A stretch of DNA of 64,000 nt from Promerops cafer (Eukaryota > Chordata > Aves > Passeriformes > Nectariniidae), in the NCBI GenBank assembly GCA_013398275.1, contig VZSE01015530.1, positions 284,417-348,416 of the forward strand, written 5' to 3'. The stretch's first letter is position 1; every line of letters begins with the position of its first letter. The position numbers were made by a program, and so were the translations under genes. Below the pieces are notes generated by a model, which had not been told where the DNA came from, ran no database searches, and saw only the letters and a program-made list of their open reading frames with translations. Shown here piece by piece: positions 12,426 through 23,800 of the stretch.

Positions 12426-12777
12426 CAGCTGGATGCAGCACCGTTCACCACCACTCTCTGGGCCCAGCCATCCAGCCAGTTCCTAACCCAGCTAGGAGTG
12501 CTCCTGTCTGAGTCATGGGCTGCCAGCTTTTCCAGGAGTGTGCTGAGGGAGACAGTGTCAAAGGCCTTGCTGAAGTCCAAATAGAGACCATCCACAGCCT
12601 TTCCTGCATCCACCAGGTGGGTCACCTGGGCATAAAAGGAGACCAGGTTGGTCAAACACGACCTACCCCTCCTAAACCTATGTTGTCTGGCCATCCTTAA
12701 GTACTGCGTGATGACACTCAACATAAACTGTTCCATTTACCTTACTGCGTACTGAGGTCAGGCTGACTGGCCTATAA

Positions 12778-13068
12778 TTACCAGGATCCTCCTTCCCACC
12801 CTTTTTTGTGAATGGGAGTCACATTGGCCAACTTCCAGTCATCTGGAACCTCACTAGTGAGCCAAGACTGTTGGTAAATGATGGAGAGTGGCATCGCAAG
12901 TTCATCTGCCAGCTCCCTCATCACTCTGGGATGGATCCCATCTGGGCTCATAGACTTATGAACATCCAAGCGGGTCAGCAGTTCTCTGCCTCCTCTTGGA
13001 TAACATGGGGACCATTCTGCTCCCTGATACCATCTACCAACCCAGGAGGACAGTTGTCCCAAGGACAA
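12778..13068 (-). pseudogene. CR1 ORF2 piece 3: start of reverse transcriptase
   Basis: This frame opens the reverse transcriptase domain. 'LTRLDVHKSMSPDGIHPRV' (about residues 31-49) is the conserved block before motif 1, followed by 'LSIIYQQSW' and 'DDWKLANVTPIHKKG', the region contacting the primer-template. It then terminates, and the next block reappears downstream in piece 4 after a short disrupted interval (12,737-12,777). The first 25 residues look out of frame. Confidence 0.9.
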
Positions 13069-13228
13069 GCCATCTTCCCACTAAAGACTGAAGCAAAGAA
13101 GGCGTTAGGCACTTCCGCCTTCTCCTCATCTGCAGGTTACTGAGTTCCCTCCCTCATCCAATAGAGAACAAAGGTCTTACCCTTCCTCTTGCCGTTAATA
13201 TATTTGTAAAAATATGTTTTATTATCCT

Positions 13229-13768
13229 TTACAAAAGTTGCCAAATTAAGTTTGAACTGAGCTTTGGCCTCCCTAATTTTTTCCTACGTGCCCTAGCAAC
13301 CCCCTTAAATACTTCCTGAGAGACCTGACCCTCCTTCCAAAGATGATACATCCTCTTTTTATTCCTAAGTTCCTTCAAAACCTCGTTGCCCATCCAGGCT
13401 TGATGTTTGCCTCGTTGACTCATCTTTTGGCACACAGGGACAATCTGTTCCTGTGCCCTCGAGATCTCTGTTTTGAAGCATGCCCACCTTTCCTGGACTC
13501 CTTTGTTTTTAAGGGCTGCTTTCCAAGGAACTCTCTGAATAAGTCTCCTAAATAGGCCGAAGACTGCCCTCTGGAAGTCCAGTGTAAAAGTCTTATAGAT
13601 GCTGCTCCTGATTTCACCAAATATCAAGAACTCATGATCACTCTGCCCCAAGTGGCCTCCAACCACCACATCTCCCACCAGCCCATCTCTATTTGCAAAC
13701 AACAAGTCTAACATAGTCCCTCCCCTGGTGGACTCACTCACCAGCTGTGACAGAAAGTTGTCCTTCAA
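13229..13768 (-). pseudogene. CR1 ORF2 piece 2: endonuclease C-terminus and linker
   Basis: A 179-residue frame continues the endonuclease. 'LLFANRDGLVGDV' (residues 22-34) and the catalytic SDH motif (residues 43-45, 13,634-13,642) are both present. The SDH histidine is a general-base residue in this nuclease family. The linker 'QERWACFKTEI' and a 'WKEGQVSQEVF' segment follow, typical of the stretch between endonuclease and reverse transcriptase in CR1. It is offset from piece 1 by a frameshift and ends before the reverse transcriptase. Confidence 0.9.
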
Positions 13769-14397
13769 TACCCTAAAAACTTTCTGGACTGCTCCTTTTC
13801 TGCTGTATTAAGTTCCCAGCAGATGTCTGGTAGGCTGAAGTCACTTACAGGAACAAGGGCTGGTGATCCTGAAACATTCTCTAGCTGCTTATAAAATAAA
13901 TTTTCCACCTCTTCTTCCTGGTTGGGTGGACGATAAGAGACTCCCAGCAGGACATCAGCCTTGCTGGCCTTCCCCTTAATTCTTACCCATAGGCATTCAA
14001 CTTCATTGTCATTCGTTTCAATACCCATGGCATCAAAAGCCTCCCTAATGTAAAGGGCCACCCCTCCACCTCTTCTCCCTTTCCTGTCTCTTCTGAAGAG
14101 CTTGTAGCCATCCAGTGCAGTGCTCCAACTATGTGAGTCGTCGCACCACGTTTCTGTGATGGTGACTACATCATAGTTCTGCTGTTGCACCATGGCTTCC
14201 AGCTCTTCTTGTTTGTTACCCATGCTGCATGCATTGGTATACATGCACCTCAGCTGGGCTGCTGATTTCACCCCTAACTCAGGCTTACCACCCTTGGGCC
14301 TGTTTCCACACAGCCCAGCTGCATCCCCTTGTAGTTCACATGTAGTAGCTACTACAGTTGTACTCTTTGAAACTGAAACATGACAAAAGATGTGCAT
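13765..14397 (-). pseudogene. CR1 ORF2 piece 1: endonuclease domain, N-terminal part
   Basis: A 210-residue open frame covers the N-terminal half of the CR1 endonuclease. Visible family landmarks are 'YTNACSMGNKQEELE' near residues 53-67, the 'TETWCDD' segment near residue 80, 'GGGVALYIRE' near residue 110, and 'GVSYRPPNQEEE' near residue 150. The usual GDFN motif is present as SDFS at residues 185-188 (13,834-13,845), keeping the aspartate but losing the glycine and asparagine. The frame ends at a stop at 13,765 just where the next piece opens four bases earlier in another frame, so a frameshift of one or two bases has occurred near 13,770-13,790. The first 45 or so residues are less convincing and the start codon may be fortuitous. 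Confidence 0.9.
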
Positions 14398-14400
14398 TTA

Positions 14401-16102
14401 CAAAGTTATACAAAGAGAACCTAGGAAAAGGTATGGGGGTTTTTTTGTGCTAAGTCAATTAAGTTTTTTTGGTTTTGTAGCATTGGGAAAGCCTTTAACA
14501 CTGGTACATGAAGAAAGTGCAATATGGGATATTGAGGTAATCAGAAATAAAGAGTTTTTAATGTCATCAAAGACTAGTTGATGGCACACTTATGTAAGAA
14601 AATCATGGTTTCTTCTTTTTAAAAAGAACTGTGTGGTTTTGCTTAAAAAACTGGTTTTGATCTTGAAAGCAAATTAATATGCCATAATCATAGAATGATT
14701 TGAATAGGATATGCTGCTTCTTTTCATTCTTCCTGAGCAGTACCTTTCCAGAACAGCCTTCACATATTTTGAAATATCAAATATGAAAAACAAAAAAATT
14801 ATCTTTGCCTTCCTGCCTGCCCATACTACATGAAACCTGCAAAGGCAGTTGAAGATACATCTTAAAGGATACATGGGCTCCTTGATGCCTGCCTAGACAT
14901 CTCTACATTCTTACTGTTGTTCAGAACCAGACAGAAACATAGGTATAAAACATGGGCAGGATGTTTAAATGGCACACACAAAAGTGCATTACTTACTATT
15001 CCACTATTTTGTGACTCATTTACTTCCCTTCTTTTGGGAAGAACCCAGAAAGAAAGCAGCAGCAGAGCTTCCTGGTGAGGTTGAGGGCTGACTGAAGATT
15101 GAAAACCTAGAAATGTATCATAAGGTTAGTTAACTCTATGCTTGCTTCCAAAGCCCTAGGGCTGGAATTTTTTGACTATGTTTGGAAAATTAGAAATGAA
15201 AAATTACTTATTTTCTTTCTTTCTTTTTTTTTTTTTTTTTTTTTTAACATTGGGGGGCAATGGTCTCTTTTCCCTTATCTTATTTCTCAAAAGTTGTTGA
15301 AAGAACTGTGGTCAGACAGCTACTTTGTTCTGTGACTGAGCAAATGATGTCTGGAATGTAAATAAAATATAAAATATCCCCCTTCTAACTAACAAAATAT
15401 TTGATAAAATTGTGTAACTGTAAAAAAGCAAGCTAGAAATGGAAAATATTCTGAAGCATTAGATCATTATCCATAATGCAAAAGATGCCTGTTAAACTGT
15501 GAAAGAGAATATATGGAGAAATAAGAGTCTTAGGAAAAAAGAGGGCAAGCATTGTAGGGCCATAAAGCTGTTTTATTTAAATTATTTATCCAATGAGAGT
15601 AAAAGAAAAAAAAAAGTAAAAAAACTCAAAAAAGCCCAAGAACATGAGAGTATTTTAAAGGGTGGATAAACTTAAGGTTTAATTTATATGTAAGAGTACA
15701 AAAATTTATTTTATCTTCACTGCAGGTATTTGGTCCATAGGAGAGCACACTCTTTTGCCCATGCCTGACTATTATTAAATACATTTCAACTTACACTATT
15801 TTAGCTTCTTCCTAGTGAAAGATTTTACCATTTCGTTTAAGTAAAATTGGTTGAAGAAATGAGCTGCCAGTTCAATGTTGCTTATTCAAAGCAACTGATC
15901 AAAACTGTCTTTTCCAAGAAAGGAAGAAAGTGAATTTTTCCCCCTAATACATATTTGAGTCCACTATTTAACTGTTCCAGTAATACGAAGGGAGCATTGG
16001 ACTTAGCTTCTCTCAGAGGATCAGCAGTCAGCAAAAGCCTCTTAGTCCTCTTAGCCTGAGGAATGTGTGTCTCTAACAGATTGCCAGAAAAGATTAACTG
16101 CT
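14401..16102. other. AT-rich unique sequence with long T run
   Basis: No gene recognised. A polypyrimidine tract ends in an uninterrupted run of 22 T at 15,224-15,245. Short frames at 14,674-14,874 (minus) and 15,882-16,127 (minus) show no domain. A short 'aatcatagaatgatttg' string near 14,684 resembles the extreme CR1 3' end but is too short to call. Confidence 0.6.
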
Positions 16103-16297
16103 GCAGGTAGCACAGCTGCTGGTTCAAACAATTTTGATCTTTTTATATCTTGTGCTCATTCTGTATCCACATGGAATTGGTCTGCTTGTTATGGAGAGCC
16201 GCAGGTAGCACAGCTGCTGGTTCAAAAGATTCCAGTCCCCTTATATCTTCTGTGCATTGTTTCTGCATAGAACTGGCCCAGTTGTTTTGGAGAGCCC
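16103..16297. repeat. Diverged 98-bp tandem duplication
   Basis: Two adjacent copies, 16,103-16,200 and 16,201-16,297, both begin GCAGGTAGCACAGCTGCTGG and both end near 'ggagagcc'. Inside, they share the order 'ggttcaaa..att..ttatatctt.tgtgc' and 'ttctg.at..catgaa/catagaactgg', with roughly 20% differences. The duplication is therefore old. No known transposable element was recognised in the unit. Confidence 0.85.
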
Positions 16298-18689
16298 CAA
16301 GGAAACCACTTTACGAAATAGTTTGCTAACCTTTTCAAGGAGTGAAATATGGTCCTACTTTTTTTTGTCTTTGTAGTAGAAAAGCTTGTTCATCAAAACC
16401 AGTATTTACCGTAGATTCTTTGCATAGTTTTTCCTAGGAGAGTAAAAAGAGATACCATTTAAAAGCCTAGTTTAAGAAAAAAAATAAGTGTAGATACCAC
16501 CATGCCTAACTATTTCCCAGTATGTACAGTCTGTGTGTTACATTTTAGATTTTAAATTGGGTTCATGAAATCTTATGAGGGTGAGACAATGCATTTATCC
16601 TAACCAGCCATTTAGAAGGTAGATGACTAGAGTAAATTGTCAACTAGTAACAAATCAAGAGAAACAGGCAGCTGTGTAACCACCCATCTTGAAAAAGATT
16701 GATAAATGGAATTAATTTACATTGTGACATGCCTGTCTCCCTGCTGCTGATGTTGTGCATCTCTAAGTGAAAGGTCTTACTTTTAAAAAGCTAAAGTTAC
16801 ATGATATAAATCCCCCATTAGTGATTCAGAAATCAAAGCCACGTTCTCATAGCTGAGCTCTGAACTGAAAAGCCTAGAGGTTACTGAATGTTCTGTGGTT
16901 TGTATAAACATATATAAGCTGTGGGTGCAGGAACAACCAGAATTTCTGTGTATGAAATACTAATTTGAATAAACTTGGCTATATGGTCAAGGTAATCAGA
17001 TCATAGACTGCTGGGTAATATTGTCAGTTCAGTTTGATGTTTTTTTGGTCACTTCTGTACCTTGTTCTGCTGCGCTGTGTCAAATTTGCTTTGACCAAAA
17101 TCCTTACACCATTCCTGAAGGTGCAGTGTAACTTTCCTCTTAAAAAATCTAAAAAATAAGGCAAAATACTGAGGAGAGGCTAGTGGTATACACAGCTTTG
17201 AGTTTCTTAATAGTACACCAACATGATGGATTAAGGATTTTTTTTCATTACCTATGTCCCCTATAAACATAAGGCAGAATACGAAATTATTTTATCAGGC
17301 ATGCCTCCCTTCATTGAAGAGAAGCAATTTTGAGAGGTTAAGAAAAATTAAAGATATTCAAGATGATGACCACATGTTTTCTGACTAGCATAGCTACCTG
17401 GATGTGTAAAGAATATATTGCACTCTTCCGCACTATTATGAAATGTCTAAGGTATTCTGAAGTCTTGATGTATAATTCTGAAATGAGGATCACACTTTAA
17501 ATTTGTACCATTTTATACGACATTATCTTCACTGACAGACTGAAAGCACATTTTACATTTGTAGTACAAAAAAATCTTTATGTGATGACTAAGGTTACTT
17601 GATTTAGGAAGAAATTAAAAAGTTGTCAACCTGTATTCTCACTTAATTGTAAGATTTAGAACATTGTCTTCATATCTTTGATGAAGGGATGTATGTACTG
17701 AGAAATGAACAAAAGTATTTAGTCCAATATGTGTGCTCAGAGTTATTACATTCTTTTGCAAATCCCTGCTGAGTTTTGGGTTTAAGAGTGCCAGAAGACC
17801 TACATGAGACTATTGTATTCATACTCCCTATTATTGATTCCTAAAGGTCGATCTGTGCTTCCTCAGAAAAAACCTAGGAGACTCCAGTAAGTCAGTATTA
17901 GTTTTGGGTAGTGGATGCCCATAAAAAAAAACAGGGAGGAAGAGAGGATACTGCTGTGCTTGGTTCCTTTTTTGTTACAAGATTCATTGAAGAAGGATAT
18001 GTGTTACACTAAGCACTAGGAGAATGAAGCATCTCATTACTTGGTTAAGTTTGTCAATAAAATTGTTATAAATACAATTAGATTTTTTCAGGAACTAGAT
18101 TTGGGAAAACTCATTTCCAAGGACTGAAGATGACCCAGGAGGGAAAGTCTTGTCCTATCATTAGAGTTATTCAAACTGCAACTGAGTTTTGGTATACTCA
18201 AGAGTATTATTACTGAGACCTTTTCATTTACTGAGCAGCAGGTGTGCAGTTTCACAGATACCATTTCCATAGATTAATAGTCACTATGGGCATGCTACTA
18301 TTGTTTAGTAGTTGATAAGAATAAACACAAAAGAATCAAGTATAAAATACATTTAAAAGAATAGTCTATTTTTCCACAATAAAGAGAAAGTGGCTGGTGA
18401 GGAAAGTGTGCCAGTGATGATTTCTGAGCTGAAGGAAATAGTACATTCTTTCTCTTCAGGGCAGTTTGTGTGTCTTTTCTAATCTTCACTAGCTGTGCAG
18501 ATGTTATGACCACTTTTTCCCAGATCTCTTTTCCTAATGTTTTTCATCCACAATTCTTCAAAAGTTTTGAAAGTGTGAAATGTCAGCAAAATATTTCACA
18601 TACAGACAGAATAATAGTGAAGACAAAAGAGAAACTATAATAAGCAACTGCTGCAGACCTCGAGGACTGGAGAGAGCAACAGGAAAACA
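16298..18689. other. AT-rich unique sequence, no gene seen
   Basis: No recognisable gene or repeat. Minus-strand frames at 17,049-17,270, 18,088-18,270 and 18,298-18,513 (60-73 residues) have no recognisable domain. Confidence 0.6.
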
Positions 18690-18970
18690 AACAAAACCAC
18701 ACTGGGTAAGTATTAAAACTCAGGACAAAAATAATTTGCTCAAGGGTAATTACAATGAGCTGGACATCTGTTGGGTAACAAATGCAGGAAACTGCAAAAC
18801 ATCAAAGATATTCTGCAATTAGCCAAAGGATAACTTCACAATCTCGAAAGTAGAGGATGCAACCATAAAGGCAGCAAGTCTGTATTAACTTCTTCCAAGC
18901 TGGTGGGATTGGAAATCACTTACATATCGGATAACCTGTTGGTAAAGGGCCACTTTCATTTCTCAAAAAA
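18690..18970 (+). mobile_element. Ancient CR1-like LINE endonuclease remnant
   Basis: In the plus-strand frame starting at 18,580, the residues 'LLKGNYNELDICWVTNAGN' match the CR1 endonuclease block 'L.GDFN.PDICW..NTAG' in spacing and key residues: NYN for DFN, then D-I-C-W. They are followed by 'CKTSKIF', equivalent to the 'KQSRRFL' block. After a stop, 'KDNFTISKVEDATI' parallels '.DNFL.Q.v.e.Tr' of the family, and 'LVGLEI' parallels 'LVGDV'. DNA-level similarity to the large CR1 is gone, so the copy would be much older. The reverse transcriptase and 3' end are not visible downstream. The call depends on a protein-level resemblance and could be wrong. Confidence 0.5.
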
Positions 18971-19732
18971 AACCCCAAACAAAAAACCAGAAAACTAAAA
19001 TCATAGAATAGAATGATAAATATAAATTTGTGGCTTTAAAAGCAAGTGTTCAGATCCCTACATATTATATAAAGTAACACAAGATTACTTTCTGCATCTT
19101 AGTTGAAAATTCAGTTGTTATCATAAAAGTGTTCTAAGTGTATTCATAGTTTCTCTCCCTTTATCCAGCCATTCTTAAACATGTCTTGTGCTGATCTATG
19201 TCTGGACTTAGTCCTTTTCCTAGCCTGTTTTCTTTGTCCCAGCAGCTCATAATTCATTTTTCTTGTCCAACATATCCCGCTTTGTTTCCCTAATCCTATC
19301 TTCTTACTATAACAGATCTTGTTTCTCATTTTCACATTCTGTCTTAGCTGATGCACTCCAAAATTTTGTCTTCAGTCAAGCTTCTGTCTGACTCCTCTGT
19401 ACCACTATGAAATCTCTTTTGCACCTTAAAGAAGAGAAGCTAATTAGGTGTCAGACTCAGTGCCTTGTGACCTTTTCCAAGCCAGGGCATTTAAAGTTCT
19501 CTTAAACAAACTCAGATTTTTAGTACTTTCAGTTTAGAGCTGGAGCATGTCCAATGGCTTTTTGAAGAAAGTAGAGGCACAGTTTAGTGAATGACATTTT
19601 AGAAAGTACTGTGACCTTTGAGAAGCTTGGACATGTTAAATGATTATGTAGGCACAACAGTAGAAAAATTCAATGAAATAACTCGTGACGTGCAGTCTTT
19701 AGTGATTTGGGTTCTTATAATTTGGCCATAGT
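18971..19732. other. AT-rich unique sequence, no gene seen
   Basis: No recognisable gene. The minus-strand frame 19,144-19,356 (70 residues, lysine/arginine-rich) has no recognisable domain. A short 'aatcatagaata' near 19,000 resembles a CR1 tail fragment but is too short to call. Confidence 0.55.
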
Positions 19733-20205
19733 TTGTTCAAGTTCATGAAGACAAAAGAAGAAAGATATATAATATACAAGCTACCATTCCAAATGTCAGC
19801 TTCTGCTCCAAAGATTGAAGTCATTGAAATTTTACAAGGAAAAGTTTGCCAACTTTATTACATTGACCAAATGATGCTTTTTTCCTTAACTCACATGTCA
19901 AAGACAGTTGAACAATTTCTGCTGAAGCTTTCCCAAAACATACACCCTAGGCCAACACCAGTCATGAAAAAATCCAGCACAAATGCTAAAAGTTGGCAAT
20001 GTTTGAAGCAGCTTTAAAAGAATTCTAAATAGATTTGACTACTAGCTTACTTCCAGATAGTATTGATGGTAATTCTGATTTTCAGAAACTTTATTGCAGT
20101 TTAAAAAATGCAATTCACTCTACCTATGAAGATATTAAGCAAGGTTTCATAAACCAACAGGTTTCATTTGAAGGTATATGTATGTGTATTTTAAAAGAAC
20201 TTTGA
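19733..20205 (+). pseudogene. Decayed coding-like segment, unidentified
   Basis: A 94-residue plus frame (19,733-20,017) is followed, after a one-base frame change near 20,000, by a further frame. That frame reads 'FEAALKEF', then one stop at 20,026, then a clean 58-codon stretch to the stop at 20,203 ('IDLTTSLLPDSIDGNSDFQ' at its start). The second stretch has balanced, non-low-complexity composition unusual for this AT-rich region. It runs up to CATTTGAAG|GTATAT at about 20,172-20,174, which looks like a splice donor. I do not recognise the protein. It could be a decayed exon, a pseudogene, an old transposon coding region or chance. Confidence 0.3.
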
Positions 20206-20830
20206 AATGTTTGAAGTACATCTATAGTGACTGCAGTTATAGTGTAGAAAAATCCCTATTAGATTTAAAGACTATTAGCTGAAGGACTAATCATTAGCTG
20301 AAATTGAAGGACAAGCAGCAGTCCAAGGATAGCACCAGGTACTACTTGAGAAGTTCTGACCAGTAAGATATTCAGCTGTTCAGTTTTGCCAGGCTTATTT
20401 ACAGCTAAGGAATATCTTGTTTTTTGAGTTTTTTCTAAAAAATAATTGGAATCACTGCTCATGTAGGTAAATAAGCAGAAAAGTAAGGATAACAGAATCT
20501 GACCTTGCCAGTTGATAGTATAAGACCAAAACCATAATTTAATGAAAGCTATTCTTTTAAGTAGTGCTACTTTAACCAAGACTGTATTGTTGATGTTATT
20601 AACCTTTCTAAAGACCTTTGAGAAAAGAAGAAAATCTGAAGATGCACAGTAATTTGAAGAGTATGTTATGAACCTTATAAAAGAGATCAATTTCAACAAC
20701 AACCTGTCATCTACTGGCATAAGAGTAATGAAATTGGAATAGCCCACTGGAGAGGCTGCTGATGTTCCAGTTAGTCTTCATGTAATTGAAAGAATTTGGC
20801 TGTGATTGAAGCATAAATTGTATGGATATT
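20206..20830 (+). other. Possible continuation of the coding-like segment
   Basis: Between about 20,590 and 20,820 the plus strand again has coding-like runs broken by single stops, for example 'FEEYVMNLIKEINFNNNL' around 20,650-20,705. A 160-residue open frame exists on the opposite strand (20,265-20,747), but it is hydrophobic and has no recognisable domain. I cannot say which, if either, reflects a former gene. Confidence 0.2.
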
Positions 20831-23800
20831 TTTGTTAGGAAGCTTGGCAGACTCCTTTAGGGAATTAATTTTCCTCTGATGGATACAATGACAAAGTTCT
20901 GTGCTATATTTCAGGAATTTTATTTCTGAGGTTCTTCTGTCTTCCTGCAAAGAAGGGGCAATATACAATGTATCTGCTGTCTATTACTGCAATTTCTTTC
21001 GTAGGTATCTGCTGTATGAAAAATGATGGCATAGCTCAAATAATATATTTATTCCACAAAAGTAAATTTGTCTTTTTAATGATTAGGGTGTTTAAAATAT
21101 ATTTTTTTATTATTTTATTTTAGATTTTAGGATCTACCAGTCACCCCTGTGCCCTGAGGAGCCATAAAAACTTTTAGAGAATTATAGTGATATCTCTGTA
21201 GAGTCTTGTGAAAAGGTCATGTATGTTAAACATGAAAAAAAAAAAAAAGGCTTTGGTCCTCTAAAATCTGTAGTTTTGTCAAATGAAGTGTCCTTACTGT
21301 AAGGTCAGAATTGAAAGTTTCAAGTTTGGCTAGATAATTCTGCATGGATAGGCTTATTGACACTTCCTACTTGTTTTTAAGAAAAATGTGCTTAATCACA
21401 TGGGAACTTAATCATTCCCCATTTGAATACTATCCTACAAGGCATGTATCCACATCCTTAATTTTCACTTGATGTTTTAGCCCACAATGAATTCAGTGAG
21501 GTAACAACTACACTAAAGCTGATGGAGATGACCTGTTTTAAATATAATTTCATTGAAAACCTTCAATACATAGGAGACAAAGACCTACTGTTATTTTAGA
21601 TATGCTAGAGGTGAAAACCCACTTTTTATCCCTTTAAAAATTTAGTATAATTCAGTTCAACTTAATTGAAGTGTCACTAGATTTATTCTAACATGAATAA
21701 AAGTCTCCATCAGAGGATTTATTTAATAGGGTTAAACTGTACAAAAAAGAAGAAAGAGTATTTTTTTTTCCTTGGAGGCACCTTCCAAAGCTTCCCTTAC
21801 TTTTGGAGAATGAGAATGCAAGAAGTCCCTTTTGATGTTTTTGTGAAATATGCATTTGAACTCAAATGGCAGTTATCACTTGGAGGGCGGAATTAGGATG
21901 AAAATTCCTATTTTTAATTGCATGCAGGTATAATAATGGATAAAAAAATACCTGTTTTAGACATTTTTAAATATCTAAATATAACTTGAGACAGTAAGAA
22001 TTTTTCAGCCTAATGATGAGTTATAATACCACTTTTTTTTTAAAAAAAGACAACAAGATAGTTATGATGCAGATATTATGCAAAATGGTCCATACATTGC
22101 AATTATTTGAACTCTTTTTCTGATTGTTAATATGTGCCCACAGTGTAACTATTGTGCTGTAAATATATATGTGCTGGATATCTGGCTGTACATAACGTGT
22201 CGATGGTGGTTCCTTGTCTGTAACAATAACAACAAAAGTTTATTACTTGGTCAGGTGCCTCTAGTGCAGTACTCACTGAATGAATGGACACAAACAGCTG
22301 GATATAGGCACAATTAAAAGGGAAAGCAGTCAATCAGTTATACGTATCAGAGTATAAAATAATTTCCTGTTTTCTAGAAATACAAAAGGTGAAAGATATG
22401 AAAAATAAGAATCACATAATTAGAGCTTTTATAAAATTATATGATGACATATTTTAATTCCAGCATTTAGTTATATTTACAGTTAACTGAATTCAGTAGG
22501 TGCTTAAACATCAAGTGAACATTAAGGATGTGAATACATGCTTGGTAGGATGAAATTCTTTCAGTAGTTCCCAGATATGCTGAGTAAAACTATTATGTGT
22601 CAATATCTGCAAGAGGAATGAATATGCTTTCATGTAAAAATAAATTCTTGGCCCTACTGGAAAATACTGAGCATTTTCATACCACTATAATGAAAACATT
22701 AGGGGGTTATGCACATTATATAAATTATAATATATTTTCTCTACTTATAGATGTCTCATGTATTTAAAAACAGGCCAGATTTTGAAGGTCAGATATTCCA
22801 CATGTATTAGCACCGAACCACTTAGGCAACTTTATTAAAAAAAACCCCATGACTATGAAGTACTGAGAAACATTGATAGGATCCAGATAGGATTGAAAGA
22901 GTCCAGAGTGTTCCTACCCAGTTATTAGGAAATTCACTGTGCAGCCTTATATATACAGTCTTTATTTCCAGATACCAACTGCCATTTTATGCTTTAGAGT
23001 AAATCCGACAGTTGATATGTGATTATGCTTCAATTTCCATCAGGTATTTCCATCAATAATAGAAATACCAGAGTAGCAACACAGAGTAGGTTCTATATGT
23101 CTTAATCTATAAATATTATGAAGAAAGTGGTAAACATGTCTTAGTCAACATTTTCCAGTATAGGATATGAATTCAGGAACAACTGTGGTAGGGAAATGCC
23201 ACAATCCATCTACTATATACTTTTATATGAAGCAGTCCAAAGGCACTTTCCCAGTTTTTACCAACATGAAGGTTGAAAAAAAAGTCTTTAATCATCATGC
23301 AGCAATAATATAAACCATGCCTTTTTGCATTTTTTTAATTGCTATTTTAAATACTCAGTTCTGACACACTGATAAAAGTACAGTAATGACAAATTATTTT
23401 GTTTGCCTTGTCTTATTTTTCTCTGTAATTTTCAGCTTTTGTTTTTGGTACATTTCTTCTAGTTTGAGAATCTGATTTCTACTTGCAATACAATTTTGAT
23501 TACTTTTTAATTTGCACACTTTAATTCTCTGACATGTAGCAGAAAGTTGTTACAGGAATGTAGTTTGCTAGTATTTCTTTTTAGAGACACTTTTTCTCCT
23601 ATAGTAAGATTAAAACCTATTTAAAATAGCTGCATTAGGTATCTGATAGTGCAAGTATGGAGAAAACAGATTTAAAGCTAAAAGAGTATTGTCATTTTTT
23701 CTCTTCTATCCCAAGGGTATTTTAACAAAGCACAGGGAAAGATACCAAATTTAGATAAACAGTGAATTTAGATGATTAAATATATGAGCCTTTTCCCTCA

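Larger units (their letters stand above)
12077..12736 (-). pseudogene. CR1 ORF2 piece 4: reverse transcriptase core
   Basis: A 219-residue frame holds the reverse transcriptase palm. 'RSCLTNLVSFY' comes first, then motif A 'YLDFSKAFD' (residues 52-60, about 12,557-12,583) with the first catalytic aspartate, then motif B 'SGVPQGSVLGPVLFNI'. After motif B the sequence leaves the CR1 frame and re-enters it at 'MMFNKSKCQVLHFGHNNP', continuing to 'ERDLGVLVDN'. The missing stretch, including the catalytic DD motif, lies in another frame (12,213-12,425). The ORF therefore contains two compensating frameshifts. Confidence 0.92.
11446..14400 (-). mobile_element. Large CR1 LINE, ORF2 nearly full, 5' part missing
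   Basis: This is the dominant element of the window, about 2.95 kb on the minus strand. From its 5' side it carries an apurinic-endonuclease-like domain (about 14,290-13,600), a linker, a reverse transcriptase domain (about 13,000-12,200) and the C-terminal region. The 3' end has two copies of the CR1 tail octamer (11,453-11,478, read as GATTCTGTG on the minus strand). CR1 elements copy themselves by nicking DNA with the endonuclease and reverse-transcribing their RNA at the nick. The upstream ORF1 (nucleic-acid-binding protein) and 5' UTR of a full-length CR1 (about 4.5 kb) are absent, so the copy is 5'-truncated. ORF2 is split into several frames by small indels, so the copy is dead. Its open pieces are long, suggesting a younger age than the other CR1s here. 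The 5' boundary is uncertain by about 100 bp. Confidence 0.95.

Noticed and set aside
14684..14710. CR1-tail-like string (aatcatagaatg); similar short strings near 7,803, 19,000, 24,712 and 42,310
   Set aside because: Each match is below about 30 bp, so chance or extreme decay cannot be told apart.
20265..20747. 160-residue minus-strand open frame, among the longest outside CR1
   Set aside because: It is hydrophobic and Leu/Ser-rich with no recognisable domain. The plus strand across the same interval also has coding-like runs, so I could not support a minus-strand gene.
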